A DNA stretch of 64,000 nt, taken from Thiocystis violascens DSM 198 (GTDB taxonomy: Bacteria > Pseudomonadota > Gammaproteobacteria > Chromatiales > Chromatiaceae). The stretch spans positions 2,340,501 to 2,404,500 of the forward strand of contig NC_018012.1 in the NCBI RefSeq assembly GCF_000227745.2, given 5' to 3'. Below are positions 55,101 through 62,321 of the stretch, in pieces; the first letter of the stretch is position 1, and each line of letters starts with the position of its first letter. Under the pieces are notes generated by a model. The model ran no database searches, had not been told where the DNA came from, and worked only from the letters and a program-made list of their open reading frames with translations. Both the position numbers and the translations under genes were made by a program.

Positions 55101-55291
55101 GCGCACCCGCGCCCGCGCACAACCTGCCGAGCGACGCGACCGCGGCGGAACCGCAGGGAATCGATGCTCGCTCAAGTGACGAGGAACCCGCCCCGAGCCA
55201 ACCCGAGACGCACTCCAGCGATGCGGAACCGGCGCCCAAGCCGATCGTCGTCGCGCAAGAGGAACCGGAGCGGACCGCCAGCGGTTCCTGA
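52181..55291 (+). CDS. rne: Ribonuclease E
   Basis: This 1036-residue endonuclease is the scaffold of the RNA degradosome. The catalytic half has the RNase E start [20 protein letters not shown], an S1 domain (about 35-125), the DNase-like part with [20 protein letters not shown] and FVIDFIDM holding the Mg-binding aspartates, and the Zn-link CPRCKGQGT. The last 480 residues are a disordered Arg/Pro/Glu-rich tail with long charged and Pro-Glu repeats, which normally bind RNA, membrane and partner enzymes. The ATG at 52181 has AAGGAAC upstream. It is divergent from rluC. Confidence 0.95.
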   Translation: MKRMLINATQPEELRVATVDGQILYNLDIESPGREQKKSNIYKGIITRVEPSLEAAFVEYGADRHGFLPLKEIARAYFEPDTTKAGTRVSIKDSVREGREVVVQIDKEERGSKGAALTTFISLAGRYLVLMPNNPRAGGVSRRIEGQDRNELRDAMSQLVIPEDMGLIVRTAGVGKNVEELQWDLDYLLQLWKAIETSGEGRKAPFLIYQESDVIIRSIRDYLRADIGEIVIDDPEVFERAENFISQVMPQNLKKLRLYEDEVPLFTRYQIESQIESAFQREVRLPSGGSIVIDHTEALTSVDINSARSTKGADIEETALNTNLEAADEIARQLRLRDLGGLFVIDFIDMTPPKNQRAVEDRLRDALKQDRARVQVARISRFGLLEMSRQRLRPSLGESSQRVCPRCKGQGTIRGVESLALSILRIVEEEAMKENTQRIVAQLPVSVATFLLNEKRRAILDIEHRQGAEVLLLPNEHLQTPDYRIERVRVQDTAKPDELQSSYELTAPPEPSAAPLYAKLDAKLGQPDRREEPAVKLVTPSTPAPQRDASRMPAPAATRKEPERSEPESLLKRIWTGLFVPRAPDAETLSSRAGSLEDATDTHQPAPARQQPQSADRDPQPQRQRSSSAHRDDRSSPGRSLQSREDRTRGGRSRSDQTPAGADQSDQERRHRDDRGESAKAADGDEQTRGTRAGEPRSRRGGTRGRRGPGDTRGTAPRAEDREPRQGEAASSHVNPAPVEKDGNVPSATSATGAVSTSASQDANGQRWWESPQDASEEETWSESTPQANGASDARAETVDLEPGERDAGEEETDAASAGTARPRSSRRRRGGRNRRRPQTNPEASAGSEAHDPTQSDDPERTHDSAPEPAAESVSEPAEELARSHHETSPEPMTAPDTPVSAPQPTPQASTQEPHTPSAQPEPAETQPLLQAMLPIPEPVPTSEPEPIPEQEPARTPEPVASPSLPETTDQTGSAPAPAHNLPSDATAAEPQGIDARSSDEEPAPSQPETHSSDAEPAPKPIVVAQEEPERTASGS

Positions 55292-55297
55292 TCCTGT

Positions 55298-55389
55298 CAT
55301 GAAACCGCGTCGCGCCGATCGGCTTTCAAGATCGGCGAGGCGTGAAAAGGCTGCATAACGACGTTTTTCACTCTGGAAGCGGTTTCATG
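55298..55389. repeat. Inverted repeat CATGAAACCGC ... GCGGTTTCATG ahead of the sulfotransferase
   Basis: Perfect 11-bp arms (55298-55308 and 55379-55389) with inner ACCGCGTC resemble a diverged TTAAACCGCGTC element. The right arm contains the ATG start codon of the sulfotransferase gene, so the start could be hidden in a hairpin. Confidence 0.55.
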
Positions 55390-56682
55390 CCAAGACTTTT
55401 CCTCGCCAGCACGGCGCGCCTCGTCGCGCTGATCTACCGCAACTATGTCCCCGCCAAGGGCGCGGGACGGCCAAGTCTGCGACGCCAACTCATCATGACG
55501 GCGTTCATCCCGCTCTTCGTCCTGGTCCAGGGTATCCACTGGTTGGGTTTTCTGCTCGATGAAATCTTCTTTTCCGGCTACCGGCGGGTCACGATTCGCG
55601 AGCCATTGTTCATCCTTGGCGTCCCACGCAGCGGAACGACCCATCTCCATCGCGTCCTGGCCGAGGACGATCAGTTCACCACCTTCTCGACCTGGGAATG
55701 TCTGTTCGCGCTCTCGGTCACCGAACGCCGTTTCTGGCTCGAGCTCGGCCGTCTGGACCGGCGCATCGGCCGCCCACTCGGACGTCTGCTCGACGGGCTG
55801 GAGAGCCGCGTCTTTAACGCCATTGAGAACGTGCACAGCATGCGGTTAAGGGATCCCGAAGAGGATTACTTCGCCCTGATGCCCGTGCTCGCCTGCTTCA
55901 TCCTCATCCTGCCCTTTCCCCACTCGGACTTTCTCTGGCGCATCGGCACCTTCGACCGCGACCTGCCGGACGCGGAGCGTCGCCGTCTGATGGACTTCTA
56001 TCGCCGCTGTCTTCAGAAACACCTCTATGTCCATGGCCCCCATAAACGTCTGCTCTCGAAGAACGCCGCCTTTGCCCCGCTCGCCGGCAATCTCGCCGCC
56101 CATTTCCCGGACGCCCGCTTTTTGATCTGTCTGCGCGAACCCGCACAGACGCTACCCTCTCAGCTCAGTTCGATCGAGTCCGGGATCCGGTTTTTCGATG
56201 CACGCTCGCTCGTGCCGGATCTGTCCGAGCGCCTTACCCGACAACTGGGTTTCTATTATGCTAATCTCCAACGCGCTTTTCAGGACGCGCCCGACGACCG
56301 CTGCGCCTGGGTGACCATGCCGGTCTTGAAGGCCGACCTGACCGAGGCGATCGCACGCATCTACGCGCAACTCGGATTGATGTTCACGGCCGATTTCCAG
56401 GCGAAGCTGAGCCGGCAGGGAGCCAAGGCCCGGCACTATCGCAGCAATCACCGCTACAGCGCGGAACGGCTGGGACTCTCGCCGGAGACGATCGATCAGG
56501 AGTTGGGCGAGCTTTACCGGACGCTCGCGGCGCGTTCCGTCCAGGTGGTGGGCGTCACGACGCCCCGCTCGGGGCAAGCCCCTGGAGATGACTCCTGGCA
56601 GGTATCGACGCCGTCGGCCAATCCGTTATCCGACGATCGCCAACGCACTTCGTCGACCAAGGAGCCCGCGCCTTCATGCTGA
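55387..56682 (+). CDS. Sulfotransferase-family protein
   Basis: This 431-residue protein has the PAPS 5'-phosphosulfate loop FILGVPRSGTTHLHRVLAED near residue 75, and a 3'-phosphate region around RFLICLREPAQTLPSQLSSI. The N-terminal 50 residues include a hydrophobic stretch (TAFIPLFVLVQGIHWLGFLL) and may associate with the membrane. It would transfer sulfate from PAPS to a carbohydrate or lipid. The ATG at 55387 is preferred over an in-frame GTG at 55342. The last 45 residues are Pro/Ser-rich and end within the overlapping glycosyltransferase start. Confidence 0.85.
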   Translation: MPRLFLASTARLVALIYRNYVPAKGAGRPSLRRQLIMTAFIPLFVLVQGIHWLGFLLDEIFFSGYRRVTIREPLFILGVPRSGTTHLHRVLAEDDQFTTFSTWECLFALSVTERRFWLELGRLDRRIGRPLGRLLDGLESRVFNAIENVHSMRLRDPEEDYFALMPVLACFILILPFPHSDFLWRIGTFDRDLPDAERRRLMDFYRRCLQKHLYVHGPHKRLLSKNAAFAPLAGNLAAHFPDARFLICLREPAQTLPSQLSSIESGIRFFDARSLVPDLSERLTRQLGFYYANLQRAFQDAPDDRCAWVTMPVLKADLTEAIARIYAQLGLMFTADFQAKLSRQGAKARHYRSNHRYSAERLGLSPETIDQELGELYRTLAARSVQVVGVTTPRSGQAPGDDSWQVSTPSANPLSDDRQRTSSTKEPAPSC

Positions 56683-57839
56683 ATCTGTCCGCCACGGAGC
56701 GCCAACTTGAAACCTGCGCGCCAACGGATGCGCGCGACCTGCGGGTTGCCATCGTGTCCGACGCCGCGCCCGAGCGCAACGGCGTCGGCGCCTATTACCG
56801 CGATCTCGCCGACCACCTCAAGGCCCGCGGTGCACAGGTCGGCCTGATCGCGCCACGCTATCGCACCGGAACCTGGCATGGCGGATTCCGGCTGCCGCTC
56901 CCCGGCGATCCCACGCAAAAGATTCTCGTCCCCTCCTGGTCGCGCGTGAGCCGACGGCTTGACCGCCTGCGCCCCAACGTCATCGTGGTACCGACACCCG
57001 GTCCCTATGGCATGCTTGGCATGCATCTGGCCGGACGCCTGGGCGTCAACCTGGTGGTCGGTTTCCACACCCATTTCGAGGCACTGACCGACCTGTTTCA
57101 GCATTGGGGACTACGCGCCCGCATCGCCAACGCCTATCTGCGCACCTGCCATCGCCTGCTCTTCCGCCACAGTCGCCTGGTGCTCGCCAATTCCACCGAC
57201 ATGATCGAGATTGCCCGGGAAATCGGCGCACTGCGGATCGGCCTGATGGCCACGCCCATCCCAAAACGCTTCCTCGACCGACCGGTCGTCGACGCCAACC
57301 CCAACCTGAAGCGGGTTCTGTTCGCCGGCCGTCTCGCCCCCGAGAAGAATCTCGACGTCATCGTCGAGGCCGCGCGCCGCCTGCCCGACATGGAGTTCCT
57401 GGTGGCCGGCGATGGCCCGCTGCGGCCCTGGCTGGCGGGACACTGCAACATGCTACCCAATCTCAATCATGTCGGATGGGTCAAGCGAGCCCGTATTCTG
57501 GCGTTGATCGATAGTGTCGATGCACTGGTGCTGCCTTCCAAAATCGAGTCCTTTGGCACCATCGCGCTGGAAGCCATGGCACGCGCGCGCCCCGTGCTGG
57601 TCTCGCCGGCCTGCGGCATTCTGAGTTGGGAACTGCTGAATCGCGGCATCTTCCAGATCCGCGACGACGAACACCTGGCCGACACCCTCGCGCGCGTGCG
57701 CGACCTCGACCCCGCGATCCGCGAGCGCAAATCGCGCATCGCCCGCGAAGCCGCGATCGAAATCAACCGGCGCAATCTGGAGCACTGGCTCGGGGTTCTG
57801 CGCGGCAACCATGACAGCACCATCGATGTCGAGCACTGA
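56676..57839 (+). CDS. Glycosyltransferase family 4 (GT-B)
   Basis: This 387-residue enzyme has an N-terminal GT-B half with SDAAPERNGVGAYYRDLADH and acceptor region FHTHFEALTDLFQHWGL. The donor half has RVLFAGRLAPEKNLDVIVEA, GDGPLRPWL and ESFGTIALEAMARARPVLVS, the EX7E motif. It resembles MgtA/diglucosyl-type enzymes that build membrane glycolipids or surface glycans from a UDP- or GDP-sugar. It overlaps the sulfotransferase gene by 7 bases and the deacetylase-like gene by 29, so the three are coupled. Acceptor and donor are unknown. Confidence 0.9.
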   Translation: MLNLSATERQLETCAPTDARDLRVAIVSDAAPERNGVGAYYRDLADHLKARGAQVGLIAPRYRTGTWHGGFRLPLPGDPTQKILVPSWSRVSRRLDRLRPNVIVVPTPGPYGMLGMHLAGRLGVNLVVGFHTHFEALTDLFQHWGLRARIANAYLRTCHRLLFRHSRLVLANSTDMIEIAREIGALRIGLMATPIPKRFLDRPVVDANPNLKRVLFAGRLAPEKNLDVIVEAARRLPDMEFLVAGDGPLRPWLAGHCNMLPNLNHVGWVKRARILALIDSVDALVLPSKIESFGTIALEAMARARPVLVSPACGILSWELLNRGIFQIRDDEHLADTLARVRDLDPAIRERKSRIAREAAIEINRRNLEHWLGVLRGNHDSTIDVEH

Positions 57840-58569
57840 AGCGTCGCGCCGCGAGCGCCACCGATGGGTCCGCGCGCTGGTCTCGGTGCATGATGTCATG
57901 CCCGAGACGCTGCCCCAGGTCAACCGCATCCTCGCGCTGCTCGCCGCCGAGCAGGTCAGCGCGGTGACGCTCCTGGTCGTGCCAGGCGCCAGTTGGACAG
58001 CCCGCGACCTGGACACCCTGCGCGACTACGAGGCACGCGGCTACGAACTCGCCGGCCATGGCTGGCGGCACCGGGTGGAGCGCTTCGGCGGACTCCGCCA
58101 TCGGCTTCACGGCCAGTTCATCTCACGCAATGTCGCCGAGCACCTGGCGCTCGACAGCGCGGGCATCATCGACCTCATGGGTCGCTGCCATGACTGGTTC
58201 GCGCAGCAGAACCTCCGCGCACCCTCGCTTTACGTCCCCCCCGCCTGGGCCATGGGCGACATCGAGCGCAGCGCGCTCGCCGAATTGCCTTTCCTGAGCT
58301 ACGAACTGTTCTCCGGCATCCTCTCCGCCCAAACGGGACGTCTCCATCCCATGCCCTTGCTCGGGTATGAGGCGGATACCGCGCTGCGGACGCCGCTGTT
58401 ACGACTCTGGAACCGTCTCAACCGACACCGCGCCAGAAACAATGGCTGGTTGCGCATCGGCATTCACCCGCGCGACCTCGATTTGCGACTTGCCGAGGAT
58501 CTACGGCGGGATCTGCGCCAGTTTCGTCTGCATGCCGACTATGCTGCAGTGGGCGACACTGGCATTTAA
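57811..58569 (+). CDS. DUF2334/polysaccharide deacetylase-like protein
   Basis: This protein of about 252 residues has a deacetylase-like TIM-barrel: ALVSVHDVMPETLPQVNRIL (metal-binding His/Asp), YELAGHGWRHRVERFGGLRH, and LRIGIHPRDLDLRL near the C-terminus with the last catalytic His. It probably removes an N- or O-acyl group from the glycolipid or glycan made by its neighbours. The start at 57811 overlaps the glycosyltransferase gene; an in-frame ATG at 57826 is the alternative. Confidence 0.83.
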   Translation: MTAPSMSSTEASRRERHRWVRALVSVHDVMPETLPQVNRILALLAAEQVSAVTLLVVPGASWTARDLDTLRDYEARGYELAGHGWRHRVERFGGLRHRLHGQFISRNVAEHLALDSAGIIDLMGRCHDWFAQQNLRAPSLYVPPAWAMGDIERSALAELPFLSYELFSGILSAQTGRLHPMPLLGYEADTALRTPLLRLWNRLNRHRARNNGWLRIGIHPRDLDLRLAEDLRRDLRQFRLHADYAAVGDTGI

Positions 58570-59057
58570 AGAAACCGCGTCTTCAGATCCGCCAGCAGTC
58601 CCCGCGAGGCCGACTCCAGCAGATCGAAGACCCGTTCAAAACCGCGCTGTCCGCCATAATAGGGATCGGGCACATCCCGTACCTGAAGCTCCGGCGCGAA
58701 ATCCATGAACAGCTTGAGCTTATCCGCCATGCCAGGCGGACAAATCTCGTTCAGGTTTAGATAATTATCCTGATCCATGGCCAGGATATAGTCGAAGTAC
58801 AGAAAATCCTCGGCAACCGCGCGACGGGCGCGCAAATCGCCGATATCGACGCCCCGCCCCAGGGCCGTTTCGCGGGCACGTCGATCCGGCGGCTCGCTGA
58901 GATGATAGGCATGGGTTCCCGCCGAATCGATCTCGACCAGATGCGACAACCCCTCGTCCATGACCATTTGACGGAAAACCCCGTGAGCCGTTGGCGATCG
59001 ACAGATATTGCCCATGCACACGAACAGGACTTTAACTTTCGCGGTTTTGCTCATCAT
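58566..59057 (-). CDS. Low-molecular-weight protein-tyrosine phosphatase
   Basis: This 163-residue enzyme has the P-loop VLFVCMGNICRSPTAHG (Cys14 to Arg20, CX5R) and the general-acid DVPDPYYGG near the C-terminus. It dephosphorylates tyrosine residues, in bacteria often on kinases that control exopolysaccharide, or acts on arsenate in related folds. It is convergent with, and overlaps by 4 bases, the deacetylase-like gene. No BY-kinase gene is in the window. Confidence 0.92.
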   Translation of the reverse strand: MMSKTAKVKVLFVCMGNICRSPTAHGVFRQMVMDEGLSHLVEIDSAGTHAYHLSEPPDRRARETALGRGVDIGDLRARRAVAEDFLYFDYILAMDQDNYLNLNEICPPGMADKLKLFMDFAPELQVRDVPDPYYGGQRGFERVFDLLESASRGLLADLKTRFL

Positions 59058-59130
59058 CGACAGTCACCAAAGAATAGAACGAAACAAGCGCCGTTGAGCG
59101 GCAAAGGCGCAGCGAGCATGAAAACGTTAA

Positions 59131-59154
59131 TGCGATTTCCGGAAATCACCTAAA
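59131..59154. repeat. TTTCCGGAAATCACCTAA repeat copy
   Basis: GATTTCCGGAAATCACCTAAAG lies in the gap after the tyrosine phosphatase gene. The same core (TTTCCGGAA palindrome plus ATCACCTAA tail, with variations) occurs at 6931, 39521, 44273 and 49750. Confidence 0.55.
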
Positions 59155-59346
59155 GAAGGCTTACACCGGCGGTCAGGCCGCGGCGACAGCAACCTGCCCC
59201 GTCTTATTGCGCCCGCCCCTCCACGGACATTCTCAGGCGCATTGCCTCCCACGCCCTTTTCTGCTTGATCGACAAACCCTGGACGCGCGCCGGATTTGTC
59301 GCCGAACTGGCGTGAGGATGGCCGCTGGATCGAGACGCACCGCGTC

Positions 59347-59622
59347 TTACCTGGCGCCGCACACCCTGTAACTCCCGATCTGATTTTGGAGCAATTCGCG
59401 ATAACGCGCATCCTGCCGTTGCCGCAGAGACTGAAAACGCATCTCATCTTCGGACGACACCGGTCCGGTTTCCTGTCGAATCGCGCGCCGGTCCCGCTCC
59501 AGTTGCAGCCAGCCGGAAGCCGCTCGACTCGCCTGCTGTCCGGTCGCGTCCGCCGTCGCCAGATCCGAGCGAATCGGAGCAAACAAAAAACAAAGTGTTG
59601 CGAGAAGACATCTCCGTGTCAT
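59347..59622 (-). CDS. Possible small exported protein
   Basis: This 91-residue reading frame begins MTRRCLLATLCFLFAPIRSD, a plausible signal peptide with cleavage near ATADA. A helical, charged Arg/Gln/Glu-rich body follows (GWLQLERDRRAIRQETGPVS, then RFQSLRQRQDARYRELLQNQ). Third-position GC and helical pattern look protein-like. GGTTGGAA lies before the ATG at 59622. No family recognised; its reality is uncertain because it stands alone between repeats and the transposon. Confidence 0.45.
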   Translation of the reverse strand: MTRRCLLATLCFLFAPIRSDLATADATGQQASRAASGWLQLERDRRAIRQETGPVSSEDEMRFQSLRQRQDARYRELLQNQIGSYRVCGAR

Positions 59623-60005
59623 TTCCAACCTGATTCGCACTGATTTGGCGCAAAACATGGATTCAGTCATCTGAATTGTGTCGATGTTGACTGATATTTG
59701 TGTAGAAAACTGCGCAATGGATATAAAGGAAATTGATTAATTCTACTTTGTTAGCTTGACATAAGCTTATGATTTTCAAATATTATTTTCAGGGAAAATT
59801 TTATTTGGAAATGGCAGATCATGGCTAACGCGATTGGTAGCGAAACCGATGCGATGTTAAAAAACATGGTTGGTAACCTCTCCGCTCATCTGGAGGATTA
59901 TCACGAATTTTTTCAAAACGAAACAGCTGATGGTCATGAACTGAGTCGAGCTTACATCATGGGTCTTCTCAAAACTGAAGCCGGAAAACGGAATCTCGAA
60001 CGCAT

Positions 60006-60013
60006 CAACGAAG
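60006..60013. repeat. Target-site duplication CAACGAAG, left copy
   Basis: CAACGAAG at 60006-60013 is repeated exactly at 60811-60818, directly flanking the IS1-family element. An 8-bp duplication is within the normal range for IS1 transposition. Confidence 0.93.
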
Positions 60014-60810
60014 GGTAGTGCCCTTCTCTATATGATTTCACGAATGAGCTTTAACTGAGAGAGTGCTATTATAATGATGGACAAAATGCCAAATAGCTCC
60101 AATATGGTTCTCAAGCTTTTTTGAGAAAGAAAGTGCTTTTCGTACGAGCCTGGAAATACGTTGCCTGAGTGTGCAGTTGTATCGTTCGATATGATTTGTC
60201 TTTCCCGATTCCTTACCGACAGCGTAATGACGGAATTCTGGAAAAACGGATTGATAAGCTTCCCAAAAATCGGTGTAGAAATCGGCCAATTCTTGATAAT
60301 CGCGTGGCAATGAATTCCATAATCCTTGCGCACCCTTAATGCCACGAGATCCGATATAAAGTCCGACAACATATCCAGAGTCACGATCTTTCGCGATCCA
60401 AACCCATTGTTTTTCATCTTTTTTCAAAACAAATGACCACAGTTCGTCGCACTCGACAACCAGTCGAAAATCAGACAACTTTGGCACGTTTAATTGGCGC
60501 GGAACGCCCTCGTATTTTTGATTGACATAGATTTGCAACCAGGATTCAGAGACATTTGCAACACGCGCGATACCAGCAAGCGCAATCCGTTCAAGAAGCA
60601 GTCGATCGATCAGCGATTTGGTCTCTTCAGAAATCGCTGAAACTAAGGGGTCAATCACGAATTGACGGCCACATTCCCGACAAAGATGGTTTTGCTTTCC
60701 GGTTGCATTAAATCCATTCTTCACGATCTTGGTGGTGTTGCAAGTTGGGCAGTGATTCATGTTTGAATAAATCCAGTCAGATTTTAGATCCTATAGATTG
60801 GGGCACTACC
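60014..60810. mobile_element. IS1-family insertion sequence, complete
   Basis: A 797-bp element with ends GGTAGTGCCC (60014-60023) and GGGCACTACC (60801-60810). Imperfect similarity continues to CTATA. It is flanked by the 8-bp duplication CAACGAAG and carries one intact minus-strand transposase gene. It is clearly poorer in GC than the host chromosome. It sits inside the IS701-family transposase gene. Confidence 0.92.
60038..60760 (-). CDS. IS1-family transposase (single-frame InsAB type)
   Basis: This 240-residue protein has an N-terminal zinc-binding part CPTCNTTKIVKNGFNATGKQ and CRECGRQFV (InsA-like). A catalytic domain has VVECDELWSFV (Asp), YTDFWEAYQSVFPEF (Asp), SGKTNHIERYNCTLRQRISR (His and Glu) and the terminal HHYNSTLSVKAHS. 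Classic IS1 makes this protein by frameshifting between insA and insB; here it is one continuous frame. It looks intact. Confidence 0.93.
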   Translation of the reverse strand: MNHCPTCNTTKIVKNGFNATGKQNHLCRECGRQFVIDPLVSAISEETKSLIDRLLLERIALAGIARVANVSESWLQIYVNQKYEGVPRQLNVPKLSDFRLVVECDELWSFVLKKDEKQWVWIAKDRDSGYVVGLYIGSRGIKGAQGLWNSLPRDYQELADFYTDFWEAYQSVFPEFRHYAVGKESGKTNHIERYNCTLRQRISRLVRKALSFSKKLENHIGAIWHFVHHYNSTLSVKAHS

Positions 60811-60818
60811 CAACGAAG
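60811..60818. repeat. Target-site duplication CAACGAAG, right copy
   Basis: Exact partner of 60006-60013, on the other side of the IS1-family element. Confidence 0.93.
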
Positions 60819-62114
60819 AAATTGATGTGTCCGGTGGTGATGGTTATCAACGGATCCAACAGTTCATCACAGATTCACCGTGGTCGGCGGGAAACCTCAT
60901 CGGTGCGATCGCCCAAGACACCTCAAGTCTGTATGCGAATCAGCCGAATTATCGCGGTCGGGATGTCGGCTACATCATTGATGAGTCAGCGCATCTCAAG
61001 AAAGGCAAGTATTCCGTTGGCGTCGCGCGGCAATATGCCGGTGTCATTGGTAAGGTTGAGAATTGCCAGGTGGGCGTTTATGCCAGCTTAGTTTGGGAAT
61101 CACAGAGCACGTTAATTAATGAGCGGTTGTTCCTTCCAACGTCCTGGACCGCTGATTTAAAGCGATGTGACCAAGCGGGTATTCCTGAAGAGGCACGTCA
61201 GTTTAAAACGAAGATCGAACTCGCACTGGAGATGATTCAATCCGATCTGGCGGCGGGCGTAGACATTGGTTGGGTGGGCGGTGATGGCCTGTACGGACAC
61301 GGGTTAGAGCTTGGTGTTTCTTTAGATAACATAGGGTTAAATTTTCTGCTTGATGTTCATTGCGATCAGATGATCTATCCCCTCAAACCCATTCTATCGG
61401 TTCCGGAATCCGCTGGGCGAGGACGAAAGCCAACCAAACTTCAAGCTGATCGCGACCCCACGCAAGTGAGATGGTATGCCGACCATCTTTATCCTTTCCA
61501 ATGGCGCACGATGGCCGTTCGCAATGGGGCCAAAGGGCCGATCACGCTGTCCGTTCATACCGCTCCCGTGTGGGTTTGGGATGGCAAGTCGGAGCGCGTG
61601 ACCGAGCGGGTATTGGTCATCAGCCGAAATCACGCGGACAACAAGATCAAATACTCACTCAGTAATGTCGATTATCGGAGCACCCCGATCGAAAGGCTGG
61701 CTTACATGCAAGCACAGCGCTATTGGGTTGAACGGGCATTTCAAGAAGCCAAAAGCGAATTAGGAATGTCAGATTATCAAGTCAGAAAATGGAATGCCTG
61801 GCACCACCATATGGCGCTGGTGATGTTGTCGCTGTCCTTTATTGTTAAAGAGCGTCTTTTGCACAAAACCGATTATCCATTGGTGAGTTGCCGTGATCTT
61901 CGGCTTCTCATCATCGCTTTACTACTCAACGATCCGGATGCGGTCGAAAAAAGAATCCAGCAAATGCGGGTCAGGCATGAGCAAAGGCGCAAGGATATCG
62001 AGCGTTATTACAAGCTGACCGCGACGGGATAGTCAATGCGTTTGAATTAAAGTAACAAAGTAGAATTAAAAAGAAATTTTTATTGTAGATTATTCTGGCA
62101 CCGATACTGCTTAT

Positions 62115-62198
62115 ATTTCATCAAGACCCAGCGTCTTGTTTTCTCCGTATTCTGACCTCCTCAGTGGTGATTAACCCCGCATTCGCGGGGTTTTTTTT
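62115..62198 (+). ncRNA. Possible small RNA ending in an orphan terminator
   Basis: A strong terminator at 62175-62198 has no gene in front of it. Upstream, GCTTATATTTC could serve as a -10 region, followed by a small AAGAC...GTCTT stem, giving a transcript of about 85 bases. It may also be the remains of a gene cut off by the transposon. The call is inference from layout only. Confidence 0.25.
62175..62198 (+). terminator. Intrinsic terminator
   Basis: CCCCGC (62175-62180), loop ATTC, GCGGGG (62185-62190), then eight T. A textbook rho-independent terminator on the plus strand. Its natural upstream gene is not visible: the nearest plus-strand gene is the broken transposase ending 140 bases earlier. 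Confidence 0.85.
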
Positions 62199-62321
62199 AC
62201 TGAACCGGCGTCAACAAACCGCCACGGGTCAGCAAGACGGGCAAACGCTATCCACTGTCCATGCCCGCCCTTTGCACAGCACGCCACGACGAACACGTCG
62301 AGGACGACTACCGTCACCTCA

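Larger units (their letters stand above)
59821..62032 (+). pseudogene. IS701-family transposase, split by an insertion sequence
   Basis: The 5' part (59821-60013) encodes MANAIGSETDAMLKNMVGNL to LERINE. The 3' part (60819-62032) carries IDVSGGDGYQRIQQFITDSP, VGYIIDESAHLKKGKYSVGV with the first Asp, WVGGDGLYGHG with the second, and VERAFQEAKSELGMSDYQVR with the Glu. These are typical of IS701-family DDE transposases. Removing the IS1-family insert and one 8-bp duplication joins the parts in frame as LERINEEIDVSGG, giving 468 residues. The gene was therefore intact before insertion and is now broken. Confidence 0.9.
59737..62069. mobile_element. IS701-family element, interrupted by an IS1-family element
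   Basis: The terminal inverted repeats TTAATTCTACTTTGTTA match exactly over 17 bases (59737-59753 and the reverse complement 62053-62069). Between them lies a transposase gene (59821-62032) split by an inserted 797-bp element. Without the insert and one target duplication the element would be about 1528 bp. I could not find a clean target duplication outside these ends. Confidence 0.8.

Noticed and set aside
59127-59582. Minus-strand frame of 151 codons after the tyrosine phosphatase gene
   Set aside because: Arg/Cys-rich, no domain, overlaps a repeat copy and a better candidate frame (59347-59622).
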